From the NCBI GenBank assembly GCA_905116865.2, contig CAJHNH020005002.1:118385-182384 (forward strand): a stretch of DNA of 64,000 nt, given 5' to 3'. The stretch is from Candidula unifasciata (lineage: Eukaryota > Mollusca > Gastropoda > Stylommatophora > Geomitridae). Position numbers and translations under genes: made by a program. The notes under the pieces are model-generated. The model was not told where the DNA came from and did no database searches. It saw only the letters and a list, made by a program, of their open reading frames with translations. Below, in pieces: positions 34,716 to 44,029 of the stretch. How positions within the stretch are numbered: the first letter of the stretch is position 1; every line of letters starts with the position of its first letter.

Positions 34716-35440
34716 CGACGTCCTTCTTTCCACTTACTTTTTACCCACTGCTTCTGCTGCTTCTGCCTTGATTGACCACAGACTACTCCATAACGGTTTT
34801 GTGATGTTCTAATATTAATTTGCTACATGGCTATCCAGTTGAACCAGGTTTGAGGGATATGTAGGTTTTTGATTCTCATCATTGAGATCTCAATCCTAAA
34901 GAATGCAGATATGGAGGTGGACATTAAAATACCCCCACCCCCTGGAGTTTACAACTGATGAACGCGGAGAAGGTGACTAAAGAATATAGGTTTTCTCTCT
35001 CTCTTCCCCCCCCCCCCCCCCTTTCCACCACCACCAATGCAGGTAATCGTCAATTCTCTTCGTATGGTAATTTCTTTCAAATCCTTTGTTTTTTAACCAT
35101 TTTTTTTTATATGCCCATGATTTTGTCACCACTAGTCTATAAAACCACATCTTTGAAAAAGGTTAGTTGCATTTTAGTCAAATAAAATATTACAAAAGAT
35201 AACAATTTAAAATAACAAATATATACTCTGAGAACTCAGTTAATACAATGTATATACCAGTCATAACCTTGAGGGTTCAACAGGATATTTTAAAAGAAAA
35301 TACTACTGCTACTCTACACGACATTGCAGGGCCAGTTCCAGTGTTTCTTGACTATTTGGTCATTTTACTAGGCAATTTTACGTTTAGTAGTCATTATCCA
35401 CCACCATTGATAGTACAGTTAGTTAGCCCTTAGTTCTTTT
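34716..35440. other. no gene recognised
   Basis: C run at 35006-35020. A weak match to LINE 3' sequence ('gcccatgattttgtcaccac', compare 62380) lies at 35100-35165. Otherwise nothing. Confidence 0.4.
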
Positions 35441-35444
35441 CCCC

Positions 35445-35825
35445 ACATATCGTTATAACTGTTCTTGTGTATAGTTATACCTGTTCTTGTGTATCGTTTT
35501 ACCTGTTTTTGTGTATCGTTATACCTGTTCTCGTGTATCGTCATACCTGTTCTTTTGTATCGTTATAGGCCTGTCTGTTCTTGTGAATCGTTATAAATGT
35601 TCTTGTGTATCGTTATAGGCCTACCTGTTCTTGTGAATCGTTATACATGTTCTTGTGTATCGTTATAGGTCTGCCTGTTCTTGTGAATCGTTATATATGT
35701 TCTTGTGTATCGTTATACCTGTTTTTGTGTATCGTTATAGGCCTGAATGTTCTTGTGTATCGCTGTACCTTTTTTGTGAATCGTTATACCTCTTTTGTGT
35801 ATCGTTATACCTGTTCTTGTGCATT
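35445..35825. repeat. 22-bp minisatellite
   Basis: Units of the form 'tgttcttgtgtatcgttata' plus 'cc', with a longer variant carrying 'ggcctg' before the next unit and a 'gaatcg' variant. About sixteen copies. The Cys/Ser/Leu-rich frames through it are artefacts. Confidence 0.92.
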
Positions 35826-36366
35826 GCAATATTTGCTTCGTTTTCGCTTCGGGGCCGAATAGATGACCTAATAACTATTCCGTATTCGGCCGAATAGTTG
35901 CGTTCGGGCCGAATACGAATTGTGGTTACCTTACACCCGTTTCTGGACTGGTGGAAAATAAACATTTCAAGATTTCCCACCTTGGTACATACTGTCAAGC
36001 ATTATCTTTGTGCACCATCTACGATCGTACCAAGTGACCGTCTGTTTAGTACAGCTGGAAATACCTTCAGTGAGACAAGAAGCTGCCTTAATGCTGACAA
36101 CATGGAACCATTTTTTTTTAAAGCTTATGCCGCTTTCATGGATTAACTAAGCTGTCAGTGACAATTTACAAGTTTGTTACTTGTTATAAAACTAAGAATA
36201 CTTTCATTCCTATACATTAGTTACCACAGACTGACTGACTGAAGGATGCACAACATGAAATGTTTTTAAATGTTTACTATTCTGTACTAAATTTTGTGAA
36301 GTAAAATTTCAGCGTAGACTTGAAATTATAGATGTGTTTTTTTAGATCTATTTTATACACTATTCG

Positions 36367-37279
36367 AAAGTGGAAGAATGGGCCTCCGTTTGAATTGTGT
36401 GAAGATAGAAGTAATGGTGGTATTAAATAAAATAATTATTCCTAAATGTGTAATAAAAGTCAATGGTTTTATTTTGGGACAAGTACATAAATGTAGGTAT
36501 CTTGGCACATGGATAACATCAGATGGATGATGCATTACTGAAATAAGAAACAGAATAGGACAGGCAGGTTAGCTGTATATCCTTTACAGGACGTTGCAGA
36601 ACCAACTCCAACAAGGGGCTGTTGTGTTGGTTTTCTAGGCAAATTTACGTCCAGTAGTTTGCCATTGCTTTCTGGGCGGTCGGATATCTTGATAACACTG
36701 TCAAAGCCAACACAAGGTGCATGGCCCGCAGCTTGGATCGAACCCGGCATCCCGGCATTACAAAGAGTTCGTATCGACTTAGCCATTTTATAAAATGAAG
36801 AACATCTTATGCAATATATCTTTGTCATTGATGGTTTGAAAAAGAATTCTTGCTTGCTACATACATCCAGTTTTAAAATTGGCTGTGAGTCCTGGACAGT
36901 CGGTAGGCAGGTCAAACAATTTCTTGAGGCCTCAGAGATGTGGTTTTACAGAACAATGTTTAAAATACCTTGGACAGCAACAACAACAAAAGCAACCAAG
37001 AGGTTTTGAAAAGGCGGAAGCCCGAAGATATCTACTCATAATCAGAAGGAGACAGTCATCATTTTTAGGCCATGTTAAAAGATGAGGGAAAAGGGAACAT
37101 CTGGTGACCACTGGAAAGATATGTGAAAGGAGGGATAGAGTAAGACAACGAGAGAAGATTCTTGACAGTATTGTTGCGTGGCATGGAGTTGTGTCAGCAC
37201 ACGAACCAATACATACTGCAGGAGGTCGCAGATTGTGACGATGCATAATCGCCCATGCCACCTGATGATGATGATGATT
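36367..37279 (+). pseudogene. LINE 3' part inserted in the hAT element
   Basis: 5'-truncated RTE-like LINE. It begins in the RT thumb ('KCRYLGTWITSDG', then 'EIRNRIGQA'), is broken by a SINE, and resumes with 'MKNILCNISLSL', 'GCESWTVGRQVKQF', 'MWFYRTMFKIPWTA' and 'IIRRRQSSFLGHVKR'. It ends in a TGATGATGATGA tail. It is flanked by a 9-bp direct repeat 'cactattcg' (36358-36366 and 37280-37288), part of the hAT subterminal sequence. Confidence 0.88.
36569..36790 (-). repeat. R3 SINE nested in the LINE
   Basis: Minus-strand tRNA-headed SINE. The head at the right end has 'tggctaagtcg' and the B-box-like 'ccgggttcgatcc'. The body carries 'ttacgtccagtagtttgcc' and 'cctttacaggacgttgcag'. It separates two parts of one LINE frame (before: 'RIGQA'; after: 'FIKMKNILC', frameshifted). 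Confidence 0.88.
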
Positions 37280-37358
37280 CACTATTCGTATTCGGCCGAA
37301 TAGTTGGTCCAGCTATTCGTATTCGGCCGAATAGTGGAAATCACTATTCGGTACAGCC

Positions 37359-37360
<2 letters not shown>

Positions 37361-37440
<80 letters not shown>

Positions 37441-37463
37441 TGTGTGTGTGTGTGTGTGTGTGT
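37361..37463. repeat. (TA)n-(TG)n microsatellite
   Basis: TA run to about 37436, then TG run, directly between a hAT terminus and an R3 head. Confidence 0.97.
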
Positions 37464-38136
37464 CGGATCTGTGGCTAAGTCGTTACGAACGCTTCGTAAT
37501 GCAGGGATGCCGGGTTCGATCCCAGCTGCGGGCCATGCGCCTTGCGTTGGTTTTGACAGTAGAATAAAAAAAGCCGACTGTCCAGAATTCAGTGGCAAAC
37601 TAAGTTAGTTGCGTATCCTTTACAGGACGTTGCAGAACCAACCCTAACAGCCCCTGGCTGTTGTCTGGTTTCTCTTGGCAAATTTACGTCCAGTAGTTTG
37701 CCCGGTTTTCCGGCATTACGAAGCGAAGCGTTCGCATCGACTTAGCCACAGAGCCGACAAAAGGTAAAGATCCCTTTCCACGCCTTTAGGCGTGTTGGGC
37801 ATATGGGAAGAGCGCCCATATTTTAACAAACCATCAGCACTCGGTGGGTAATGAGGTCAGCATTACGCCGGCTGTCTTTACTTTCCCAGGACAGCCCATC
37901 CTGGTGCCCATTCTAGGCTAGGTCGATCTGCGACGTCCCATACCAGATAAAAATCCATGCAGCCCGCAGTGGGTTTCGATCGCGGTACGTTGGATTACGA
38001 GTCGGACTCGCAACACATTAGCCACAGACGGCACCAATTGCAAACTACTGGACGTAATGTGCCTAGAAAAACCACACAACAGCCAGTGGCTGTAGGGATT
38101 GGTTCTGCAACGTCCTGTAAAGGACACGCAACTAAC
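37463..38136 (+). repeat. R3 SINE (+), interrupted by a two-part SINE
   Basis: The head (37466-37530) has 'ctgtggctaagtcgttacg' and 'gccgggttcgatcccagc', good A and B boxes. The body breaks at 'gcaaacta' (37595-37602) and resumes at the same word (38040-38047), continuing 'ctggacgtaatgtgcctag' and 'aacgtcctgtaaagga' to 38136. The 8-bp repeat marks insertion of 37603-38039. Confidence 0.85.
37603..38039 (-). repeat. composite R2-R3 dimeric SINE
   Basis: Read on the minus strand, an R2 SINE with its tRNA-like head (38036-37762, 'ctgtggctaatgtgttgcg') runs directly into a second tRNA-like head and R3 body (37761-37603, ending 'ggatacgcaactaac'). The whole 437-bp unit sits between 8-bp duplications, so it apparently moved as one dimer. 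The R3 half lacks its B-box segment. Confidence 0.75.
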
Positions 38137-38145
38137 CTTTTTTAT

Positions 38146-38180
38146 GTGTGTGCGTGCGCGCGCGCGCGTGTGTGTATATT
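38146..38180. repeat. (GT/GC)n microsatellite
   Basis: Alternating purine-pyrimidine run including 'gcgcgcgcgc', a potential Z-DNA former. Confidence 0.9.
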
Positions 38181-38214
38181 TATGTATTGATACACAAATG
38201 ATTCTGGTATCTAT

Positions 38215-38545
38215 TTGATCCAGGTAATACCAGTGTGTTGGGAAATGAGTAAGCATATAGACTGGCTGGTTCTGCACCCCTTTGTGGTGAACTGATGTAT
38301 GACAAGCTGGATGTTTTGAGGGCCCTTTCGGAGCGAGAGAACAGTGTCGAGGCACACATAGATCATTACGATCTGAGGAGAATAGCACTGTGAGGAGTTA
38401 CAAGGGAATCTGGCCAACGCTCGACACTCAGGGGAAAGGCGAGACGGATATACAATCAGACTGTTACTGTTACCATCGGAATTTCAACTCTTCCTTTGCT
38501 GCTGAAGATGGGGACGGAGCGCTTATGGGAGTATCCTGAGTGCTG
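38215..38545 (+). repeat. R5 repeat, copy 2 (longest)
   Basis: Covers the whole known extent of R5: 'ccagtgtgttgggaaatgag', 'gaactgatgtatgacaagc', 'gagggccctttcggagcgag', 'gatcattacgatctgagg', 'gctgctgaagatgggg', 'gagtgctgtgatt'. The family is unidentified. A GIGILTLRLLLKMG-like frame in the sister copy is not a known domain. Confidence 0.7.
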
Positions 38546-38609
38546 TGATTCAACATTTATTTGATATCTATAAAATAAGAAAGGGAGGGCAAGACAGTAA
38601 ATATTGTCA

Positions 38610-39240
38610 ACGAGAGGGGGTTAGGGGAAAAGTGGGTGGGCGGGTGTTTCATGGGGGGGGGGGGGGTTAGGGGGAAAACGGGTGGGAGGGTGTTTCCTGG
38701 GGGTGGGGGGGGGGGTTATGGGGAAAGCGGATGGGAAGGTGTTTCCTAGGGGGTTAGGGGTAGAGCGGGTGAAAAGGTATTTACTAGTGGGTTATGGGGA
38801 AAGCAGGTGGGAGGGTGTTTCTTGGGGGGGGGGGTGTTAGGGAGAAAGTGGGTGGGAGGGTAATTCCTGGGGGGGGGGGGTGTTAGGGAGAAAGTGGGTG
38901 GGAGGGTGTTTCCTGGGGGAGAAGGAAAGCGGGTGGGAGGGTGTTTCCTGAAGGGGGTGGGGGGAAAGTGGGTGGGAGGGTGTTTGCTGGGGAGTTATGG
39001 GGAAAGCGGGTGTTTCCTGAAAGGGGGGAGGGGTGCGGGGAAAGTGAGTGGGAGGGTGTTTGCTGGGGGAGGGGGGTTAGGGGGAAAGTGGGTCAGAGGG
39101 TGTTTGCTGGGGGGGGGGGGGGTTAGGGAAAAAGCGGGTGGGAGAGTGTTTGCTGGGGGTTATGGGGAAAGCCTGTTTTTCATTGGGGGGTGGGGGGGGG
39201 GGGTTATGAGGAAGTGGATGGGAGGGTGTATTCTGTCAAG
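38610..39240 (+). repeat. G-rich tandem array (G-quadruplex potential)
   Basis: About fourteen degenerate copies of a 45-60-bp unit carrying a G homopolymer, 'ggggttaggg', 'gaaagtgggtgggagggtg' and 'tttcctgggg'. Each unit has several G3+ runs close together on the plus strand. Glycine-rich frames through it are artefacts. Confidence 0.92.
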
Positions 39241-39404
39241 GAACGTAGCTATGCTAGTAAACTATTATGAACGGACAACCTAAATTGCAAACCTTATGTG
39301 TCGTAGAAGCACAAAAAAGATAGGTTAGTAAAGAATGCTATAAAAATTATGAACAGTAAAGCAATAGGTGGGAGTTTTTGATCACTGACCATTGGAATTT
39401 GTAA

Positions 39405-39690
39405 TCGAAATATTCCCATTGTACGGTACAATGACCTCCAATTGTAAAGGTCAGTGACGCCACATTAACATTGGCTGTCCCTCTCCCTCGGACCTATATT
39501 TTATAGACCAATCGGCGTTTGGTGGGGATATGGTCAGCATCAAGCCGGCCATTTTCACTTCCCAGGACTGCACCTGGTACCCACCGGTCAGGATCCGAAC
39601 CCACGACATTACGATCCGCAAGTGATCGACTAGCCGCTACACCATGTAGACTCCCTCTCACTTATTTACTCACTGGTAAATATGTGTTTG
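39405..39690 (+). repeat. R12 repeat split by a SINE
   Basis: Left part 'aaaggtcagtgacgccac' to 'ggctgtccctct' and right part 'cactggtaaatatgtg' match the uninterrupted copy at 40383-40510. The R2 at 39486-39651 is inserted between them. Confidence 0.7.
39486..39651 (-). repeat. R2 SINE, short copy with 8-bp TSD
   Basis: 166-bp minus-strand R2: head at right ('gtgtagcggctagtcgatc', B-box-like 'gtgggttcgg'). Flanked by 'tccctctc' at 39478-39485 and 39652-39659. The paralogous site at about 40425 is uninterrupted. Confidence 0.9.
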
Positions 39691-39694
39691 TGTG

Positions 39695-39883
39695 TTGTTG
39701 CATAACGAGGCCGAGAATGAGAATGAAGGAAAGATGGCAGAAATGATGAGAGCTGAGAGTCTGAGAAGAAACACACTAAACATAAATGTGGACAATAACG
39801 GTTCTGAAATCCCATGCTATTATTGTGGAAGACTTTTCTTAACGCGGGCGGATCTTGCTAGTCATACTCGCCATGGACTGTGA
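39695..39883 (+). pseudogene. LINE C-terminal zinc-finger remnant
   Basis: Plus frame with 'RAESLRRNTLN' then 'IPCYYCGRLFLTRADLASHT', a C2H2-type finger (C-x2-C, H-x3-H). Many RTE-like LINEs end in such a finger after an Arg-rich stretch, which is why I call it LINE rather than host gene. A decayed host zinc-finger exon is the alternative. Confidence 0.5.
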
Positions 39884-39899
39884 GTCCCGTGTCTCCCAA

Positions 39900-40248
39900 T
39901 AGCGCAGTATAACACTATCACCTGGAAAGATGGACATTTGCCAACCGAGAGAAATAATGTTCCCCGCTGCATTGTCTGTCCACAACCTTCTATTTCGTAT
40001 ACTTTCATTCAGGTTTTTGTTTTTTGGTGGTATGCAACAGTAAGCTGTGCCGGCACCATTTTTCCCCAGCACTTCTATAACAGAAACCTAATGGTGAGTA
40101 CCGGCAACTTATGATCTAGAAAACAAATCCCTGCTTTGATACTGGTACTGTCCAGCATCTATTTCTTTGACTCCCTCAGCATTTCTTCGGCTCCAGCTTT
40201 CCAGTCACCACGATTTAAGAAGCATGTCGTTAAAGTCTACTTAATTAT
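39900..40248. other. no gene recognised
   Basis: No domain or repeat match noticed. Confidence 0.45.
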
Positions 40249-40370
40249 GAACGTTTCCTTCAAAGTCAGAGTGCATGAAACCAACAGTCTGCATACAAAT
40301 AAGCCAGATTTGTAAAACAGATGTTCATGCAAAGCTCAAGTTTTGAACAAGACTTAATCCAAATAGTTTC
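40249..40370 (+). repeat. R4 fragment, copy 7
   Basis: Sense-orientation R4 piece: 'ttccttcaaagtcagagtgc', 'accaacagtctgcataca', 'cagatttgtaaaacaga'. Degraded beyond 40370. Confidence 0.65.
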
Positions 40371-40382
40371 ACTTTACAGAAA

Positions 40383-40510
40383 AATGACGTCTGATTGTAT
40401 AGAAGTCAGTGACACACACAAGCAATGGCTGCCTCTCTCACACATTTACCCACTGATAAATATGTGGTGTGTGTGCAAGCGAGTGTGTGTGTGTTTTTGT
40501 GTGTGTGTCT
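40383..40510 (+). repeat. R12 repeat, uninterrupted copy
   Basis: 'gaagtcagtgacacac', 'caatggctgcctctctcac' and 'gataaatatgtg' match the split copy at 39405-39690 and give its pre-insertion state. A (GT)n follows. Confidence 0.65.
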
Positions 40511-40519
40511 GTGAATCAT

Positions 40520-41149
40520 TATGATCAGCTGCCTTGCTAACTGGCTTTGGCTATTTCCCTCACATAATGGACTCTTTTTCAAACTCTTAATGCCTTTAGT
40601 ACCAGTATATCAACTGGTTTATGTTTATAATGAAAATTATATGATACCCATCTCTTTACTCTGTGTGGTCCCATTCATCTGTTATGTTAAAATTTCTAAC
40701 ATTGTTATTACTACAACATTGTCTGCTCCAACACTGTACTTTTAAACAAGATAAGACTAAAAAATTGTTGCTCTAGGGTACAAAAACTGTAGGACAGACA
40801 ATGCAGTATTACTTGCCACTGAGAGGGTTAGGCCTTACTGGGAATATAATGCTAGTCCTCATTCACATAAAACGATAAATTACAATGAATACCACAAAGT
40901 TTAAATGAAGTTGCATTTATTATATTAAATGGAATGCTATGTCAGTATTTAAACATAATAAATATTTAAACAAAGGCACATCACAGCTCTAGAACATGGT
41001 AATAACAAGTACAACAAATTGATAAAAGTGTTAAACAACTAATATATTATGCACACAATAAATGTAAACATCAACACCTGTTTATGGTTTGACAAGCAAG
41101 TAACAAAAATGGTGACACTACAGCAGTAGTCCTGTATCTCATGAATCAT
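40520..41149. other. no gene recognised
   Basis: AT-rich, about 630 bases, no domain or repeat noticed. Confidence 0.45.
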
Positions 41150-41405
41150 CAAAAACAAGCTGGATGTTGTGAGGGCCCTTTGGGAGCGAGTGAACAGTGC
41201 TGAGGAACAGATAGATCATTACGGTCTGAGGAGAATGGCACTGCGAGGAGTTGCAAGGGGATCTGGCCGATGCTCGACACTCCGGGGAGGGGCGAGACGG
41301 ATTTTCAATCAGACTGTTACTGGTACCATCGGAATTTTAACTCTTCGCTTGCTGCTGAAGATGGGGCGGAGCGCTTTTGGGAGTGTCCTGAGTGCTGTGA
41401 TGTCA
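41150..41405 (+). repeat. R5 repeat, copy 3
   Basis: Matches 38280-38545 closely from 'acaagctggatgttgtgagg' to 'gagtgctgtgat'. The longest frame here (133 codons, 41169-41570) runs out of the repeat and has no recognisable domain. Confidence 0.7.
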
Positions 41406-41668
41406 ATTATTAATTCAATATTTTACATGAATCATCAAAAATCGCCCAGATCCCTAGCTTGGTTTTCAACATGCAAAGACAAAGCAAACAGGCAGCATCA
41501 GTATGGGAACTGTTCACTGGCTGCTAAGGAAGGAGACAGAGTTTGTGTGGGAACTCCTCGTGTGCAATGACATCATTTCTTCATGAATCATTGTGGTAAC
41601 TATCTCCAAGTTTGACACACAAGCAGATACCCCGGAGTACTGAAGTGAATCTTATGAGAACTATTTTT

Positions 41669-42035
41669 TGGCCAACACTATGCTATCAGTGCCAAACATA
41701 GACACTTTTATCCTCCAATGAACGTATAATTGCAACAACAGAGATGAAATGCCTTAGAAGAGCTGCAGGAGTTTCAAGGAAAAACAGAATACAAAATCAC
41801 AAAATCAGATGAATGCTAGAAAAAAGCCAGTCTTACAGGTCATCAAAAAACAACAAATGAAGTGGGTATAGAGCGAGTGGAAGACCTTGGAAAAGATGGA
41901 GTGATGGCATCAAGAACAGCCTCACATAAATTAACATCAGTCTTAATAGTGCTCTAGACAAACCTCATCAACGAATATTACATCTCCCCCTGACACTTCG
42001 CTGAGGTACAAGGTGGAAGAGAAGAAGAAGAATCA
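41669..42035 (+). pseudogene. LINE 3' end with GAA tail
   Basis: Plus-strand counterpart of 4115-4580: 'ggccaacactatgctatcag', decayed coding for the 'KQQ.KW' and 'PWKRWSDGIKNSL' region, then 'ctgaggtacaaggtggaag' and a GAA tail. Multiple stops. Confidence 0.75.
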
Positions 42036-42509
42036 TTATGGTATTCAATTCATTCATTGTCCTGTAGTTCTATTATATGCAATGCAGGACTCACAATCTA
42101 TTCCTCCATTACATTCTATCCTGTGCAATTACTTTAACATCATGGATGGAATCCAGCCCAGCACCTTTGGTATCTCTCATCAATGTCCACCATAGGGTTT
42201 CCCTTAAATGTCCTCGTTTCCCCAGTCCATGTAATTCCCATTTAAGTGTTTGGTTATTCTCTGTTCGCCTCTTCTCAAAATGTGTGTAATATAGTGCCAT
42301 CTTCTCTGTCTTATAACTGCTGATACTGGCATATATTAAAACTAAAAAAACTGAAAAACTGAAAAAAAAGTAACTAGGTTCTAACATTATTCAATGTAGA
42401 ATCCATATTATATTCAAGCTTTAAAAGCTTCTGATACCTTGCAAATGCATATCATAATTTTCTTTCTTTGTGCTTCCTTGACTATCAATATTACTACCTA
42501 TTATCTGGG
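42036..42509. other. no gene recognised
   Basis: No domain or repeat noticed; AT-rich. Confidence 0.4.
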
Positions 42510-42785
42510 TTCCTATTCTGGGGAAAACAAGAATAGAACCACAGCCTCCCCTACAAGCGTGCTGTAAGGGTCAACTAACAGTGGGGCTTCCTTCGAAGTC
42601 AGACTGCATCTGTCTAAGAGGCAAGGAACCAACTGTCTGCATGCAATTAGGATGTATCTGTAAAACTGGTGTGCACACAGCAGTCAGGTTCTGGAAAAAG
42701 ACTGAATTCCAGAAGTGAATGAACAACAAGAACTTTCTACCTGAGTTTACAGCCGGTGAACGTGAAGAAGAAGACATCAAAGGAT
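42510..42785 (+). repeat. R4 repeat, copy 8 (long)
   Basis: Sense-orientation R4 with 'ggggaaaacaagaatagaac', 'gcttccttcgaagtcagac', 'ccaactgtctgcatgcaa', and a 3' end 'ggtgaacgtgaagaagaaga'. Shows the GAA tail well. Confidence 0.85.
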
Positions 42786-43507
42786 AAGGAACAGATAAAT
42801 TAGCAAAGAGGGGCCAAGCCATATAGACAAAATCTTTATGAAAGGAATTTAATCCTCTTGGCTGCCAAAGTGTTTTTTTTCAAAAATCAAACTTTATGTC
42901 ATAAAAACCAAGACAAGGGAAATGATGCTACCTCTGAACAATGACACTTTGGGTTTGCACCGAATCATTATTGCAATTTCAACACCACATTTAATAATAC
43001 AGTTCACGCTTGTTCTCTTATAGCATCACATTTCTAGAAAATATTTCTCAGTCACTGGAATAGCTATATTTTGGTTAGCCACCTTCTTGATCAAGTTCCA
43101 CCCACATCAAAAAATTTTCATGCAGCATAAAATCCTTACACAGGACTTTGCAAACTAACTCCAGAATTTATTGACTGTTTTGTGTTTTATGCAGGCATTT
43201 CTATATTCGCATTTCAGTGAAATTTATTCACTTTTTTACTTTATTTTATGCTGATGTAACTCTGTAGTAAAGCACCTGATGAGATACAGCGAACTATGCC
43301 TGGCAATAAATTGTGCAATGTATTGTTTGTATCTGCATTATTTAAATTCATTATGGAAAAACATTGTTTTTAATTTCTATATTTATTAGTTTGCCACTGC
43401 TATCTATTTGGTATAACACTCATACTGTTTTCAAAATCAACACAAAGTAGTCTGATTCCAGAAGGTGAGTAAACTAAATTTTAAAAATCAGGCACATCAG
43501 GCATATA
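42786..43507. other. no gene recognised
   Basis: AT-rich, about 720 bases. Faint R3-like words near 43135-43205 ('acaggactttgcaaactaac') suggest an ancient copy. Confidence 0.35.
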
Positions 43508-43741
43508 GTTAAACGTTAGTTGCATATCCTTTACAGGACGTTGCAGAACCAACCCCAGCATTTTTTAGCTGTTGTGGTTTTTCTAAGCAAATTTTACGTT
43601 CAATAATTTGCCATTGCCTCTGAACGGTCAGCTCTCAGTACCAGTGTTGAAACCAGAGCAAAAGAAAAACCGTCAGCAACTGGGATAAAACCTGGCACCT
43701 CGGCATTACAAAGCTCATTCGCAACGCCTAAGCCACAAACG
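43508..43741 (-). repeat. R3 SINE, diverged copy
   Basis: Minus-strand R3: 'gcatatcctttacaggacg', 'ttgcagaaccaacccca', 'ttacgttcaataatttgcc', head remnant 'gcctaagccacaaacgcc' at the right end. Confidence 0.75.
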
Positions 43742-44029
43742 CCAACAGGAATATAGTGCTTGACTCATATTTATATAGGCCGTACTCGATGGATGATGTG
43801 GTCAACATCAAACCGGCTGCACCAAATTGTCTGCAGCTAACTCTGATATGTACAAGGGATGGTAAAAAAAATTAATGCTTCCCAAGTTATATCTATGTAA
43901 ATACTGTATCTGTGTACAATTTTTAAATGTAGTAGTATTCCTCAAACACTCTGTTGCACTGTATAGCATTAGTAACCTGTTTCAGTAAAAGGTGGCAGCA
44001 CTGTAACAGTTCAAAAAAGGCTTACAATG

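Larger units (their letters stand above)
35835..37360 (+). pseudogene. hAT transposase C-terminus and transposon remnant
   Basis: Plus frame 35940-36146 carries the hAT C-terminal dimerisation region: 'LDWWKINISRFPTL', 'YLCAPSTIVPSDRLFSTAG', 'SETRSCLNADNMEPFF'. The sequence 'SDRLFSTAG' is the family signature. The catalytic core is missing. Subterminal palindromic words 'attcggccgaat' occur on both sides (35885-35900 and 37290-37340). The right terminus reads, on the minus strand, 'agggctgtaccgaatagtg' (ends about 37360). The left terminus is lost next to the 22-bp minisatellite. A LINE (36367-37279) is inserted between transposase and right end. Confidence 0.85.

Noticed and set aside
38894..39283. 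Glycine-rich protein
   Set aside because: Translation of a G-rich minisatellite; no start context and no domain.
39695..39883. Host C2H2 zinc-finger gene
   Set aside because: A single finger after an Arg-rich stretch fits the C-terminus of RTE-like LINEs better, and no further fingers follow.
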